From Aphodosoma sp045126975 (GTDB lineage: Bacteria > Bacteroidota > Bacteroidia > Bacteroidales > Paludibacteraceae): DNA of 64,000 bases. Where the stretch lies: contig JBGVPL010000029.1 in NCBI GenBank assembly GCA_045126975.1, forward strand, positions 1-64,000, in the 5' to 3' direction. Position 1 is the stretch's first letter; every line of letters starts with the position of its first letter. Below the pieces are notes generated by a model, which was not told the DNA's origin, did no database searches, and saw only the letters and a list, made by a program, of their open reading frames with translations. Shown here piece by piece: positions 7,730 to 15,250 of the stretch. The position numbers and the translations under genes are program-made.

Positions 7730-7759
7730 CAAAGTTAATTATTCCTGTGGAGATAGCAA
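7730..7759 (-). promoter_or_regulatory. Transposase promoter
   Basis: Minus strand: TTG (7757-7759), 19 bases, TAACTTTG (7730-7737), only six bases before the transposase ATG. The predicted transcript therefore has little or no leader. Confidence 0.6.
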
Positions 7760-7815
7760 TATCTCCCTTTATTTTTTTCTTCGTATTGCTTATTAACTCT
7801 ATATTTTACGCTCTT

Positions 7816-7858
7816 TGGGGGCTACGCGCCCCCAGCCGCTTGGCAAACCCGCGGGTTT
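7816..7858. terminator. Two GC-rich hairpins at the IS promoter-side end
   Basis: TGGGGGC (7816-7822) pairs with GCCCCCA (7828-7834) around TACGC. AAACCC pairs with GGGTTT (7845-7858) and is followed by more T, as in an intrinsic terminator on the plus strand. Both are far more GC-rich than their surroundings. They may stop outside transcription entering the element or hide its start region. Confidence 0.5.
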
Positions 7859-7936
7859 TTTCAAAGTTTGATTGACTGACGTCAATATAAATCCAAAAAT
7901 TTTGCACTTCGTTCTTGAATTTGCATACACAAAAAA

Positions 7937-7960
7937 AGAGACGCAAAATATTGCGTCTCT
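7937..7960 (-). terminator. pyrG terminator, GAGACGCAA palindrome family
   Basis: AGAGACGCAA (7937-7946) and TTGCGTCTCT (7951-7960) form a perfect 10-bp stem with a 4-base loop, followed by T on the minus strand. It lies 22 bases past the pyrG stop. Near-identical copies occur at 50088-50111 and 52863-52890. Confidence 0.75.
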
Positions 7961-7982
7961 CCATATATAAATAATTTGTAAA

Positions 7983-9584
7983 TTATTTATTTGCAGCAGC
8001 TTTTACGAATTGAAGGAATAGTGGATGTGGGTTAAGAACTGTACTTGAATACTCTGGATGGAATTGTACGCCCACATACCAAGAATGAGTTGGCACCTCG
8101 ATGATTTCACCAAGTTGAGTATCAGGATTAACACCTGAAATAATCATACCATTTGCTTCAAATTCAGCTTTATATTGATTATTAAATTCAAGACGATGAC
8201 GATGACGCTCTTGAATGAGTTCTTTTCCATAAATCTCAGCAGCGCGTGAACCTGCTTTTAGTTTACAAGCATACGCACCAAGACGCATTGAACCACCTTT
8301 ATCAAGATGAGCTTTTTGCTCTTCCATCATGTCAATCACTTTATGTTTAGCATTAGGATTGATTTCGACAGTGTGAGCATCTTTGTAACCTAACACATTA
8401 CGAGCGAATTCGATAGCCATAACTTGCATACCATAGCAGATACCGAGTGTAGGGATATTGTTTTCGCGAGTATAGCGAGCAGAGATGATTTTGCCTTCGA
8501 TACCACGTTCGCCAAAACCTGGAGCTATAAGCACGCCATCGTAGCCTTTGAGAGTAGCCTCAACATTTTCTTCAGTGATATCGTCAGAGAGAAGGAGGTC
8601 GAGTTTGAGTTTGCGATCGTTGTAAGCCGAAGCGTGAATAAGCGACTCAATGATTGACTTATAAGCATCTGGAAGACGAACATATTTACCAACGAGAGCA
8701 ATTTTAACCTCTTTTTCAGCAGTTTTAAGTTTATTGAGGAAGAAGTTCCATTGGTCCATATCGGCAACAGTTACTTCAGGATCGATACCGAGGCGTTTGA
8801 GCACTACGCGATCGAGACCTTCTTGTTGCATACGAACAGGCACTTCGTAAATAGTTTTTACATCGGCACTTTCAATAACAGCTTCTATATCAACATTACA
8901 GAAAAGGGCAACTTTTTTACGAACTTCAGGAGTAATTGGATGTTCGGCACGGAGAACAAGCACGTCAGGTTGAACACCTTCTTGTTGAAGTTCTTTAACA
9001 GAATGTTGAGTTGGTTTGGTTTTTAATTCACCTGCAGCAGCCACATAAGGCACATAAGTGAGGTGAATGCAAAGACAATCGTTACCAAGTTCCCAACGGA
9101 GTTGACGTACACTTTCAATATAAGGCAAAGACTCAATATCACCGACTGTACCACCAATTTCGGTGATAACAAAATCGAAATTACCAGTATTACCAAGCTG
9201 TTTTACATTGCGTTTAATTTCATCAGTGATATGAGGAATTACTTGAACTGTTTTGCCCAAGAAATCACCACGACGTTCGCGTGTAATTACATTTTGATAT
9301 ATACGACCTGATGTAACGTTATTAGCTTTAGAAGAAGGCACGTTAAGGAAACGTTCGTAATGACCAAGGTCAAGATCTGCTTCGTGACCATCATTAGTCA
9401 CGTAACATTCGCCATGTTCGTAAGGATTGAGAGTACCTGGGTCAATGTTAATATATGGGTCGAGTTTTTGGTTAGTAACTCTGTAACCACGAGCTTGGAG
9501 TAATTTACCAAGCGATGCTGCGATGATGCCTTTACCGAGCGATGACGTAACGCCACCTGTAACGAAAATGTACTTTGTTGCCAT
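7983..9584 (-). CDS. pyrG: CTP synthase
   Basis: A 533-residue enzyme making CTP from UTP, ATP and glutamine, the last step of de novo CTP synthesis. The N-terminal synthetase domain (about 1-265) begins KYIFVTGGVTSSLGKG, with the ATP-binding loop, and has EIGGTVGDIES. The C-terminal class I glutamine amidotransferase domain (about 295-530) has GICYGMQ with nucleophile Cys383 and a QFHPEYSS motif near the end for the His-Glu pair. Length is standard. In many Bacteroidales it directly precedes yidC; here an IS30-type element separates them. Confidence 0.98.
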   Translation of the reverse strand: MATKYIFVTGGVTSSLGKGIIAASLGKLLQARGYRVTNQKLDPYINIDPGTLNPYEHGECYVTNDGHEADLDLGHYERFLNVPSSKANNVTSGRIYQNVITRERRGDFLGKTVQVIPHITDEIKRNVKQLGNTGNFDFVITEIGGTVGDIESLPYIESVRQLRWELGNDCLCIHLTYVPYVAAAGELKTKPTQHSVKELQQEGVQPDVLVLRAEHPITPEVRKKVALFCNVDIEAVIESADVKTIYEVPVRMQQEGLDRVVLKRLGIDPEVTVADMDQWNFFLNKLKTAEKEVKIALVGKYVRLPDAYKSIIESLIHASAYNDRKLKLDLLLSDDITEENVEATLKGYDGVLIAPGFGERGIEGKIISARYTRENNIPTLGICYGMQVMAIEFARNVLGYKDAHTVEINPNAKHKVIDMMEEQKAHLDKGGSMRLGAYACKLKAGSRAAEIYGKELIQERHRHRLEFNNQYKAEFEANGMIISGVNPDTQLGEIIEVPTHSWYVGVQFHPEYSSTVLNPHPLFLQFVKAAANK

Positions 9585-9589
9585 AATAT

Positions 9590-9625
9590 TTTAGACTATT
9601 AGTAGCGAGTAGCGAGATATAAGAT
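9590..9625. repeat. Heptamer repeat (AGTAGCG type) upstream of pyrG
   Basis: AGTAGCGAGTAGCGAGATA in the pyrG leader is two and a half 7-base units. Close relatives occur at 6510, 42390, 47345 and 55428. Confidence 0.55.
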
Positions 9626-9690
9626 CTTACCCGCCTACTCATTCCAACACGATATACCGTGTCTCTACATTCAGTTATTCAATTAAAGCG

Positions 9691-9698
9691 CAAAGGTA
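9691..9698 (-). promoter_or_regulatory. Likely pyrG promoter -7 box
   Basis: TACCTTTG on the minus strand, about 110 bases before the pyrG ATG. No good -33 TTTG is seen at the right distance. Confidence 0.4.
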
Positions 9699-9767
9699 CA
9701 AAAAAATTTGATAATTAATAGATGTAAACAATATTTTTTTATAAGTTTGATTTTTCGTGATTTTATA

Positions 9768-9797
9768 TTGTGTTTTATTGATTTTTTAGTAACTTTG
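9768..9797 (+). promoter_or_regulatory. ybeY promoter
   Basis: TTG (9768-9770), 19 bases and TAACTTTG (9790-9797) on the plus strand. A short 7-base repeat tract (9817-9839, variants of CGGTCAA) lies in the leader before ybeY. Confidence 0.6.
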
Positions 9798-9922
9798 TGG
9801 GGTTAAAGTCTATAGCCAACGGTCAACAGTCAACCGTCTATTATACACTACAATCAATATATTTTAAACTAATAAAAAACAAAGCGAAGTCGAATATGTC
9901 TCGCTATTAAACATCTAATAAT

Positions 9923-10333
9923 ATGATTTCGTACAACGTAGAAAACGTGAAAATGCCTAAACTCGGCAAACGCGAAACTAACGCTTGGATTAAAGCTGTG
10001 GCTGCGAAATATGGCAAAAAGGTGGGCGAAGTGGCTTACATTTTTTGCGATGACCCAAAGATTCTTGAAGTAAATAATGAATATCTTGGTCATGATTATT
10101 TCACTGACATCATCACTTTCGACTATTGCGAGGGGGATGTTTTGAATGGCGATATTTTTATATCATTAGACACCGTAGCAAGCAATGCTGAAGAGTTTGG
10201 CGTGTCGTTCGAAAACGAACTACATCGCGTACTCATTCATGGCATTTTACACCTCTGCGGACAAGACGACCAAACGCCTGAACTCCGTGCCAAAATGATT
10301 GCAAAAGAAAATGATGCTTTGTCAATGCTGTAA
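9923..10333 (+). CDS. ybeY: rRNA maturation RNase YbeY
   Basis: A 136-residue UPF0054 protein, a metal-dependent endoribonuclease for 16S rRNA 3'-end processing and ribosome quality control. The signature is LHRVLIHGILHLCGQDD near residues 103-120. The first two zinc-binding His are present. The usual third His (GxDH in Proteobacteria) is replaced by Asp, as I recall for Bacteroidota homologues. Another conserved part is TDIITFDY with the downstream GDIFIS motif. recO follows after a hairpin-containing gap of about 70 bases. Confidence 0.93.
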   Translation: MISYNVENVKMPKLGKRETNAWIKAVAAKYGKKVGEVAYIFCDDPKILEVNNEYLGHDYFTDIITFDYCEGDVLNGDIFISLDTVASNAEEFGVSFENELHRVLIHGILHLCGQDDQTPELRAKMIAKENDALSML

Positions 10334-10350
10334 TTAAAAAGACAAAATAA

Positions 10351-10391
10351 CAGAATAACAAAAAATTAAATTGTGTTCTTTTGTTATTCTG
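10351..10391 (+). terminator. Hairpin of the AATAACA family between ybeY and recO
   Basis: CAGAATAACAAAA (10351-10363) and TTTTGTTATTCTG (10379-10391) form a perfect 13-bp stem followed by TCTTTTAAAT, ending 13 bases before the recO ATG. Related hairpins precede ddl (27772-27806) and cmk (49253-49311). It could be a terminator or attenuator. Confidence 0.65.
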
Positions 10392-10404
10392 TCTTTTAAA
10401 TAAA

Positions 10405-11106
10405 ATGCGGGCAATTGTACTGACTTCAACGTTGTATAGCGACAATAGCTATATGCTCAATTTATTCACTGACGAATTGGGCTATGTATCTGTATCTGTT
10501 AAAGTTGGCAAACGCAGTAAAGTGAGATTATCGCACATTCAGCCACTTACTATGCTATCAGTAGAGTTGCATGGACGTCCTTCACAACAGGTGATGAATA
10601 TAACAGAATGCGTGGCTCTACCAGGATGCGAATCAATAGCGACCGACCCTGCTAAAATGCTTACTGCTCAATTCCTTGCAGAGTTCTTAAACCACACTCT
10701 ACGACAAGTACAAAGCGACTCAGGGCTATTCAATTTCATTTTCGATTCAATACGTCGCTACAACTCTATAGAACGGGGCATTGCTAATTTCCACTTGATA
10801 TTTTTAGTAAAACTAACTCACTACATGGGCTTTTTCCCGAATCTTGAAGGATTGGATTCTGGCGTCTGCTTCGACCTTGAAAATGGATGTTTTGTACGCC
10901 GATTGCCTCTGCACAACAACTATTTGCTACCCAACGACACTATGGCGTTTGTCCACCTATTGCGCTTAGACTACGACACTATGTATCTCTTCGACGTCAA
11001 TCGCCAACAACGCAACCAAATCATCGACTACATAATAAAATACTACAAACTACACATGGCAGAATTCGGCGAACTGCGCTCGCTCGATGTTCTCCGCGAA
11101 ATTTAA
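10405..11106 (+). CDS. recO: DNA repair protein RecO
   Basis: A 233-residue protein that helps RecR load RecA onto SSB-coated single strands. The N-terminal OB-fold starts MRAIVLTSTLYSDNSYMLNLFTD. The C-terminal helical domain follows, with LFNFIFDSIRRYNS and FHLIFLVKLTHYMGFFPN. I chose ATG 10405; an upstream in-frame TTG lies in the hairpin. Length fits Bacteroidota RecO (about 230-245). It is followed by the MATE transporter after 66 bases that include TAATTCC/TCATTCC repeats. Confidence 0.92.
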   Translation: MRAIVLTSTLYSDNSYMLNLFTDELGYVSVSVKVGKRSKVRLSHIQPLTMLSVELHGRPSQQVMNITECVALPGCESIATDPAKMLTAQFLAEFLNHTLRQVQSDSGLFNFIFDSIRRYNSIERGIANFHLIFLVKLTHYMGFFPNLEGLDSGVCFDLENGCFVRRLPLHNNYLLPNDTMAFVHLLRLDYDTMYLFDVNRQQRNQIIDYIIKYYKLHMAEFGELRSLDVLREI

Positions 11107-11172
11107 ACTTTTTAGACAAGAGAACAGGAATACAAAATTTTATAATTCCTAATTCCTCATTCCTCATTAATA

Positions 11173-12528
11173 ATGGCACTTCCAACAACATTAGGCACCG
11201 AACCAATAGGGCGACTATTACGACAATATGCCATACCTGCTATCGTCGCAATGACAGCTTCATCGCTATACAACATGATTGATAGCATCTTCATCGGTCA
11301 AGGCGTTGGCCCTTTGGCTATCTCAGGATTAGCTGTTACATTCCCATTCATGAACCTCGCAGCCGCATTCGGCTCATTAGTAGGCGTCGGCGCAAGCACC
11401 ATAGTATCAGTAAAATTAGGACAAAAAGACTACACCACCGCTCGCAAAGCATTAGGCAATGTAGTAGCTCTCAATGTAATAATAGGTGTCGTATTCATGA
11501 CAATATCACTCCTATTCCTCAACAAAATATTGCTCTTCTTCGGCGCCAGCGAAAACACGTTACAATATGCACGAGAATACATGGAAATCATCCTCTATGG
11601 CAACGTAGTAACACACATGTATCTCGGACTCAATGCCGTAATGCGCTCTTCGGGCCATCCTCAAAAAGCAATGGCAATGACTATTGTAACCGTAATACTC
11701 AACGCAATACTCGACCCTATCTTCATATTCGGCTTCGGCTGGGGCATTCGCGGAGCTGCAATCGCCACCATATTAGCACAAATAGTAGCACTCACATGGC
11801 TACTCATCGAATTTACCAACAAAAAAGAGCTATTACACTTCGAATCAGGCATATTCAAACTCGACCAACGCATCGTATCATCATCATTATCAATCGGCAT
11901 GGCACCATTCCTTATGAACGTAGCATCATGCATCATTGTCATTTTCATCAATAACGGGCTACAACAACACGGAGGCGACCTCGCCATCGGTGCATACGGA
12001 ATCGTCAACCGCATAACCTTTATTTTCGTAATGATTGTAATGGGTCTCAACCAAGGAATGCAACCTATTGCAGGATATAATTATGGCGCAAGAAATATAG
12101 ACAGAATGCTAAATGTATTAAAGTTAACCATAATTTGGGCTACGGTAATTATGACCCTGGGCTTTGTAATCTGCGAATTTACACCAGGATTGATTGCACG
12201 CATATTTACCTCCGACGAAGAGTTGATTGCACGCTCGGTGAGGGGCATGAGAATAGTAGCAGTATTCTTCCCAATCATTGGAATGCAAATGGTTACAGGT
12301 AACTTCTTCCAGAGTATCGGCATGGCACGCCAAGCCATATTCCTCTCATTAACCCGACAACTAATATTTCTATTGCCATGCTTGATTGTATTACCACAAT
12401 TCTTTGGAGCAGACGGAGTTTGGGCATCTCTACCAACAGCAGACATACTATCGTGGATAGTATCAGTGTCGGTATTAACTTATTACCTCCGCCGCTTCAA
12501 ACAAGGCAAAATTGAATATAAAATCTAA
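11173..12528 (+). CDS. MATE family multidrug efflux transporter
   Basis: A 451-residue membrane protein with about twelve helices in two pseudo-symmetric halves, the MATE fold, which exports cationic drugs and metabolites using a Na+ or H+ gradient. Motifs include the start LGTEPIGRLLRQYAIPAIVAM, the helix-2 region IDSIFIGQGVGPLAISGLAV, and the second-half start GMAPFLMNVASC with NQGMQPIAGYNYGA. The frame is complete. The next gene follows after five bases, so the two are co-transcribed. Substrate is not predictable. Confidence 0.93.
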   Translation: MALPTTLGTEPIGRLLRQYAIPAIVAMTASSLYNMIDSIFIGQGVGPLAISGLAVTFPFMNLAAAFGSLVGVGASTIVSVKLGQKDYTTARKALGNVVALNVIIGVVFMTISLLFLNKILLFFGASENTLQYAREYMEIILYGNVVTHMYLGLNAVMRSSGHPQKAMAMTIVTVILNAILDPIFIFGFGWGIRGAAIATILAQIVALTWLLIEFTNKKELLHFESGIFKLDQRIVSSSLSIGMAPFLMNVASCIIVIFINNGLQQHGGDLAIGAYGIVNRITFIFVMIVMGLNQGMQPIAGYNYGARNIDRMLNVLKLTIIWATVIMTLGFVICEFTPGLIARIFTSDEELIARSVRGMRIVAVFFPIIGMQMVTGNFFQSIGMARQAIFLSLTRQLIFLLPCLIVLPQFFGADGVWASLPTADILSWIVSVSVLTYYLRRFKQGKIEYKI

Positions 12529-12533
12529 ATACT

Positions 12534-13148
12534 ATGATAATCACCATCGGACGCCAATTAGGTAGTGGCGGATTAGAAATAGGCCGCCTACTTGCCGAAC
12601 GAATGAATTTACCCTTCTACGACAAAGAACTCCTCATCGAAGCAGCTCGCCATAGTGGCATCTGCCCCGAATGTTTCCAACAAGTAGATGAACAAGCCAA
12701 ACGCTCGTTTGGTGGAGTGGGCATTTTCGGTATGCGATTCCCATTCGTTGGCGAAGGCAACATGTCGTACAACTCTATGATTTCGGGCGACAACCTCTTT
12801 TTGTTGCAAAGCGAAACAATCACAAAATTAGCAGAAAACCCACAGGGAGCAGTATTTGTTGGTCGTTGCGCCGACTATGTGTTGCGTGAGCGAAACGATG
12901 TAGTATCGGTGTTTATTACCGCCAAAGAGGCAGACAAAGTGAAACGATTGTGCGACCGCAGAGGATGCACCGAAGCAGAGGCGCGCGATATGATGAAAAA
13001 GGTTGATAAACAACGCTCAGCATACTACGACTACTACGCAAGCAGAGAATGGGGCGTAGCATCGAGCTATGATATTTGCATAAATTCGTCGTTATTGGGC
13101 ATAGAAGGGACTGTTGATGCTATTATTAATATTGTGAGAGGGATATGA
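12534..13148 (+). CDS. Cytidylate kinase-like family protein
   Basis: A 204-residue P-loop protein beginning IITIGRQLGSGGLEIGRLLA, where GRQLGSGG is the family's modified P-loop. It continues with FYDKELLIEAARHSG and a late VFVGRCADYVL motif, typical of the cytidylate kinase-like family (PF13189). These proteins resemble CMP kinase but their substrate is not established. A true cmk is present at 49323-50006, so this one is not the housekeeping enzyme. It is joined to the next gene by an ATGA overlap (13145-13148). Confidence 0.85.
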   Translation: MIITIGRQLGSGGLEIGRLLAERMNLPFYDKELLIEAARHSGICPECFQQVDEQAKRSFGGVGIFGMRFPFVGEGNMSYNSMISGDNLFLLQSETITKLAENPQGAVFVGRCADYVLRERNDVVSVFITAKEADKVKRLCDRRGCTEAEARDMMKKVDKQRSAYYDYYASREWGVASSYDICINSSLLGIEGTVDAIINIVRGI

Positions 13149-13546
13149 AATTATATCTCGATATAGATGGTGTGCTGCTAACCGTTAAAAATACTCAACC
13201 AGCAGAATATGCTTCTGAGTTTATAGATTATATAGTAAAGCACTTTGATTGCTATTGGCTTACAACTCATTGTAAAGGAGATACATCTAACGTATTACAA
13301 TACTTATCAAAATATTTTTCATCTACTACCATTGATATAGTTCGATGCATTAAATCAACAAATTGGAATACACTAAAAACAGAAGCCATTGATATGTCCG
13401 AACAATTTATATGGCTCGATGACAGACCTTTTTTAGCAGAAATAGAAATTCTTAAAATTCATAATTGCGAAAACAAATTAATAATAGTCGACCTAAACAA
13501 CCCAAATGAATTAAAAAGAATTATTAAAGAAAATTTAACCATATAA
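13145..13546 (+). CDS. Small HAD-like protein
   Basis: A 133-residue protein starting MKLYLDIDGVLLTV, the HAD motif I (DxDG) with the nucleophile Asp at position 6. FIWLDDRPF near residue 95 resembles HAD motif IV. The cap is minimal, as in HAD domains linked to RNA-repair and magnesium-dependent phosphatases. A phosphatase role is likely but the substrate is unknown. Its ATG overlaps the stop of the previous gene (ATGA), so translation is coupled. It is AT-richer than the genes on either side. Confidence 0.75.
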   Translation: MKLYLDIDGVLLTVKNTQPAEYASEFIDYIVKHFDCYWLTTHCKGDTSNVLQYLSKYFSSTTIDIVRCIKSTNWNTLKTEAIDMSEQFIWLDDRPFLAEIEILKIHNCENKLIIVDLNNPNELKRIIKENLTI

Positions 13547-13590
13547 TACTCTAAACCAACAGCAAACTTAAAGCAAGAAAAACTACACTC

Positions 13591-14082
13591 ATGATTATCC
13601 TAAGCATAGGCACAAACATTGGCAACCGCAAGCAGAATATCAAGAATGCGGTTAAAGCATTGGACGAAATAGGCAAAGTAACTACCATATCACCTATATA
13701 CTCATCTGAACCATGGGGTTTTGAGTCGGAAAATGGATTCTACAACATCGCTCTAATTATCGAAACATCACTTTCGCCTCTCGATTTGTTAAAAGAGACT
13801 CAACGCATCGAAAAAGAATTAGGTCGCACAGCCAAAACCACCACCGCCTATGCCGACCGCATAATTGATATCGACATAATAGACTATAACAATCAAATAA
13901 TCAATACACAAACGCTCACTTTACCTCATAGTCTAATGCACAAACGCAATTTCGTGCTCTACCCACTCACCGATATTGCTCCTGACTGGCAACATCCAAC
14001 CCTAAAACTCACAGCATTAGAACTAAAAAAAGAGTCTAACGACACCTCAACAATCCACATTTTAAACACAACTACAGATTAA
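13591..14082 (+). CDS. folK: 2-amino-4-hydroxy-6-hydroxymethyldihydropteridine diphosphokinase
   Basis: A 163-residue HPPK enzyme transferring pyrophosphate from ATP to 6-hydroxymethyl-7,8-dihydropterin in folate synthesis. Conserved parts are LSIGTNIGNRKQNI, ISPIYSSEPWGFE, QRIEKELGR and the metal-binding DRIIDIDIIDY, followed by LPHSLMHKRNFVLYPL. Length is typical (about 160). folP is not adjacent, so other folate genes lie elsewhere. The ansA promoter follows directly. Confidence 0.95.
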   Translation: MIILSIGTNIGNRKQNIKNAVKALDEIGKVTTISPIYSSEPWGFESENGFYNIALIIETSLSPLDLLKETQRIEKELGRTAKTTTAYADRIIDIDIIDYNNQIINTQTLTLPHSLMHKRNFVLYPLTDIAPDWQHPTLKLTALELKKESNDTSTIHILNTTTD

Positions 14083-14092
14083 CAAATTACTA

Positions 14093-14123
14093 TTGCATAT
14101 TTGCATTTTTTATTGTACCTTTG
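14093..14123 (+). promoter_or_regulatory. ansA promoter
   Basis: TTG (14093-14095), 20 bases, TACCTTTG (14116-14123), 18 bases before the chosen ATG at 14142. An in-frame TTG at 14121 lies in this box and is rejected as start. Confidence 0.55.
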
Positions 14124-14141
14124 CGATATAAATTAAAATTT

Positions 14142-15176
14142 ATGGAAAATAGAAGTTCAGTTCTCTTAATATTTACTGGTGGTACTATCAGTATGGGCGA
14201 AAATAGCTCAAACCACTCGCTCGCACCTCTCGACACAAAACAAGTGCTCAGCTTTATCCCTGAATTGCAAATGTTAAATGTTAACATTGCTTCTGTGTCA
14301 TTTTCGCCTCTCATCGACTCAAGCGATATTCAACCTTCAAATTGGATTGAAATTGGTCACCACATCGAAACTCACTATAACGACTTTGATGGCTTCGTAG
14401 TACTTCATGGCACTGATACTATGGCTTATTCAGCTGCGGCTCTATCATTTATGCTTGATGGCTTACGCAAACCTGTCATTTTCACAGGTTCACAATTGCC
14501 TGTTGGTGTACTTCGTAGCGATGCTAAAGAGAACCTCATAACTGCCATCGAACTTGCTGCTGCAAAAAACGAAAAGGGCGAAGCTATGGTACCTGAAGTA
14601 GCTCTTATGTTCGAAGGCAAATTGATGCGTGGTAATCGCACAACTAAACGTAATGCAGAAGATTTTGATGCTTTCGCTTCATTCAACTATCCTGAATTAG
14701 TACGCGCAGGTGTACACTTGAAATATTATGAACACAATATTCACCGCGAGGCTAATGACGCACAACTCACTGTAGCTAACCATTTTGACGACAATATCGT
14801 AGTATTAAAAATGTTCCCAGGCATCCGTCCTGAAACAGTAAAATCCATCTACTCTATCACTGGACTTCGCGCAGTAGTATTAGAAACGTTCGGCTCTGGT
14901 AATGCACCTACTGCCCAATGGTTATGCGACATTATCAGTGAAGCTACAGCCAACGGCATCATAACCGTAAATGTAACTCAATGTCGTGCTGGCTCTGTAG
15001 AAATGGGTCACTATGAAGCAAGCGTCAACCTCATCAAAGCTGGTGTTATATCAGGCCATGATATGACTTTAGAAGCTGCCGTAGCTAAATTAATGTTCTT
15101 GCTCGGCAAATATGATTCAGCAGAAGATGTAAAGAGAGAAATAGCAATGCCATTAAGAGGTGAAATGACTATATAA
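14142..15176 (+). CDS. ansA: L-asparaginase, type I
   Basis: A 344-residue cytoplasmic-type asparaginase hydrolysing asparagine to aspartate and ammonia. The first active-site motif is FTGGTISM (Thr12) and the second VLHGTDTMAYSAAALSF (Thr91, Asp92). FTGSQLPVGVLRSDAKEN is also conserved. No signal peptide is seen, which argues for the cytoplasmic enzyme. The start is fixed by the promoter at 14093-14123. Repeats GAATCTATA and GAGAGTT follow the stop. Confidence 0.94.
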   Translation: MENRSSVLLIFTGGTISMGENSSNHSLAPLDTKQVLSFIPELQMLNVNIASVSFSPLIDSSDIQPSNWIEIGHHIETHYNDFDGFVVLHGTDTMAYSAAALSFMLDGLRKPVIFTGSQLPVGVLRSDAKENLITAIELAAAKNEKGEAMVPEVALMFEGKLMRGNRTTKRNAEDFDAFASFNYPELVRAGVHLKYYEHNIHREANDAQLTVANHFDDNIVVLKMFPGIRPETVKSIYSITGLRAVVLETFGSGNAPTAQWLCDIISEATANGIITVNVTQCRAGSVEMGHYEASVNLIKAGVISGHDMTLEAAVAKLMFLLGKYDSAEDVKREIAMPLRGEMTI

Positions 15177-15250
15177 TTGAGAGTTAATAGTTGAAAATTG
15201 AGAGTTTTTTATAGAATCTATAGAATCTATACATATCAAACTATTATTCA

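Larger units (their letters stand above)
6748..7918 (-). mobile_element. IS30-family insertion sequence
   Basis: The element carries one intact transposase gene. Imperfect inverted repeats flank it: left 6748-6768 and right 7898-7918 share AAGTGCAAAATT exactly, and 18 of 21 positions overall. The transposase stop codon lies at the inner edge of the left repeat. No clear target duplication is visible, so the outer ends could be off by a few bases. Total length is about 1.17 kb, normal for IS30. It sits between pyrG and yidC. Confidence 0.6.
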
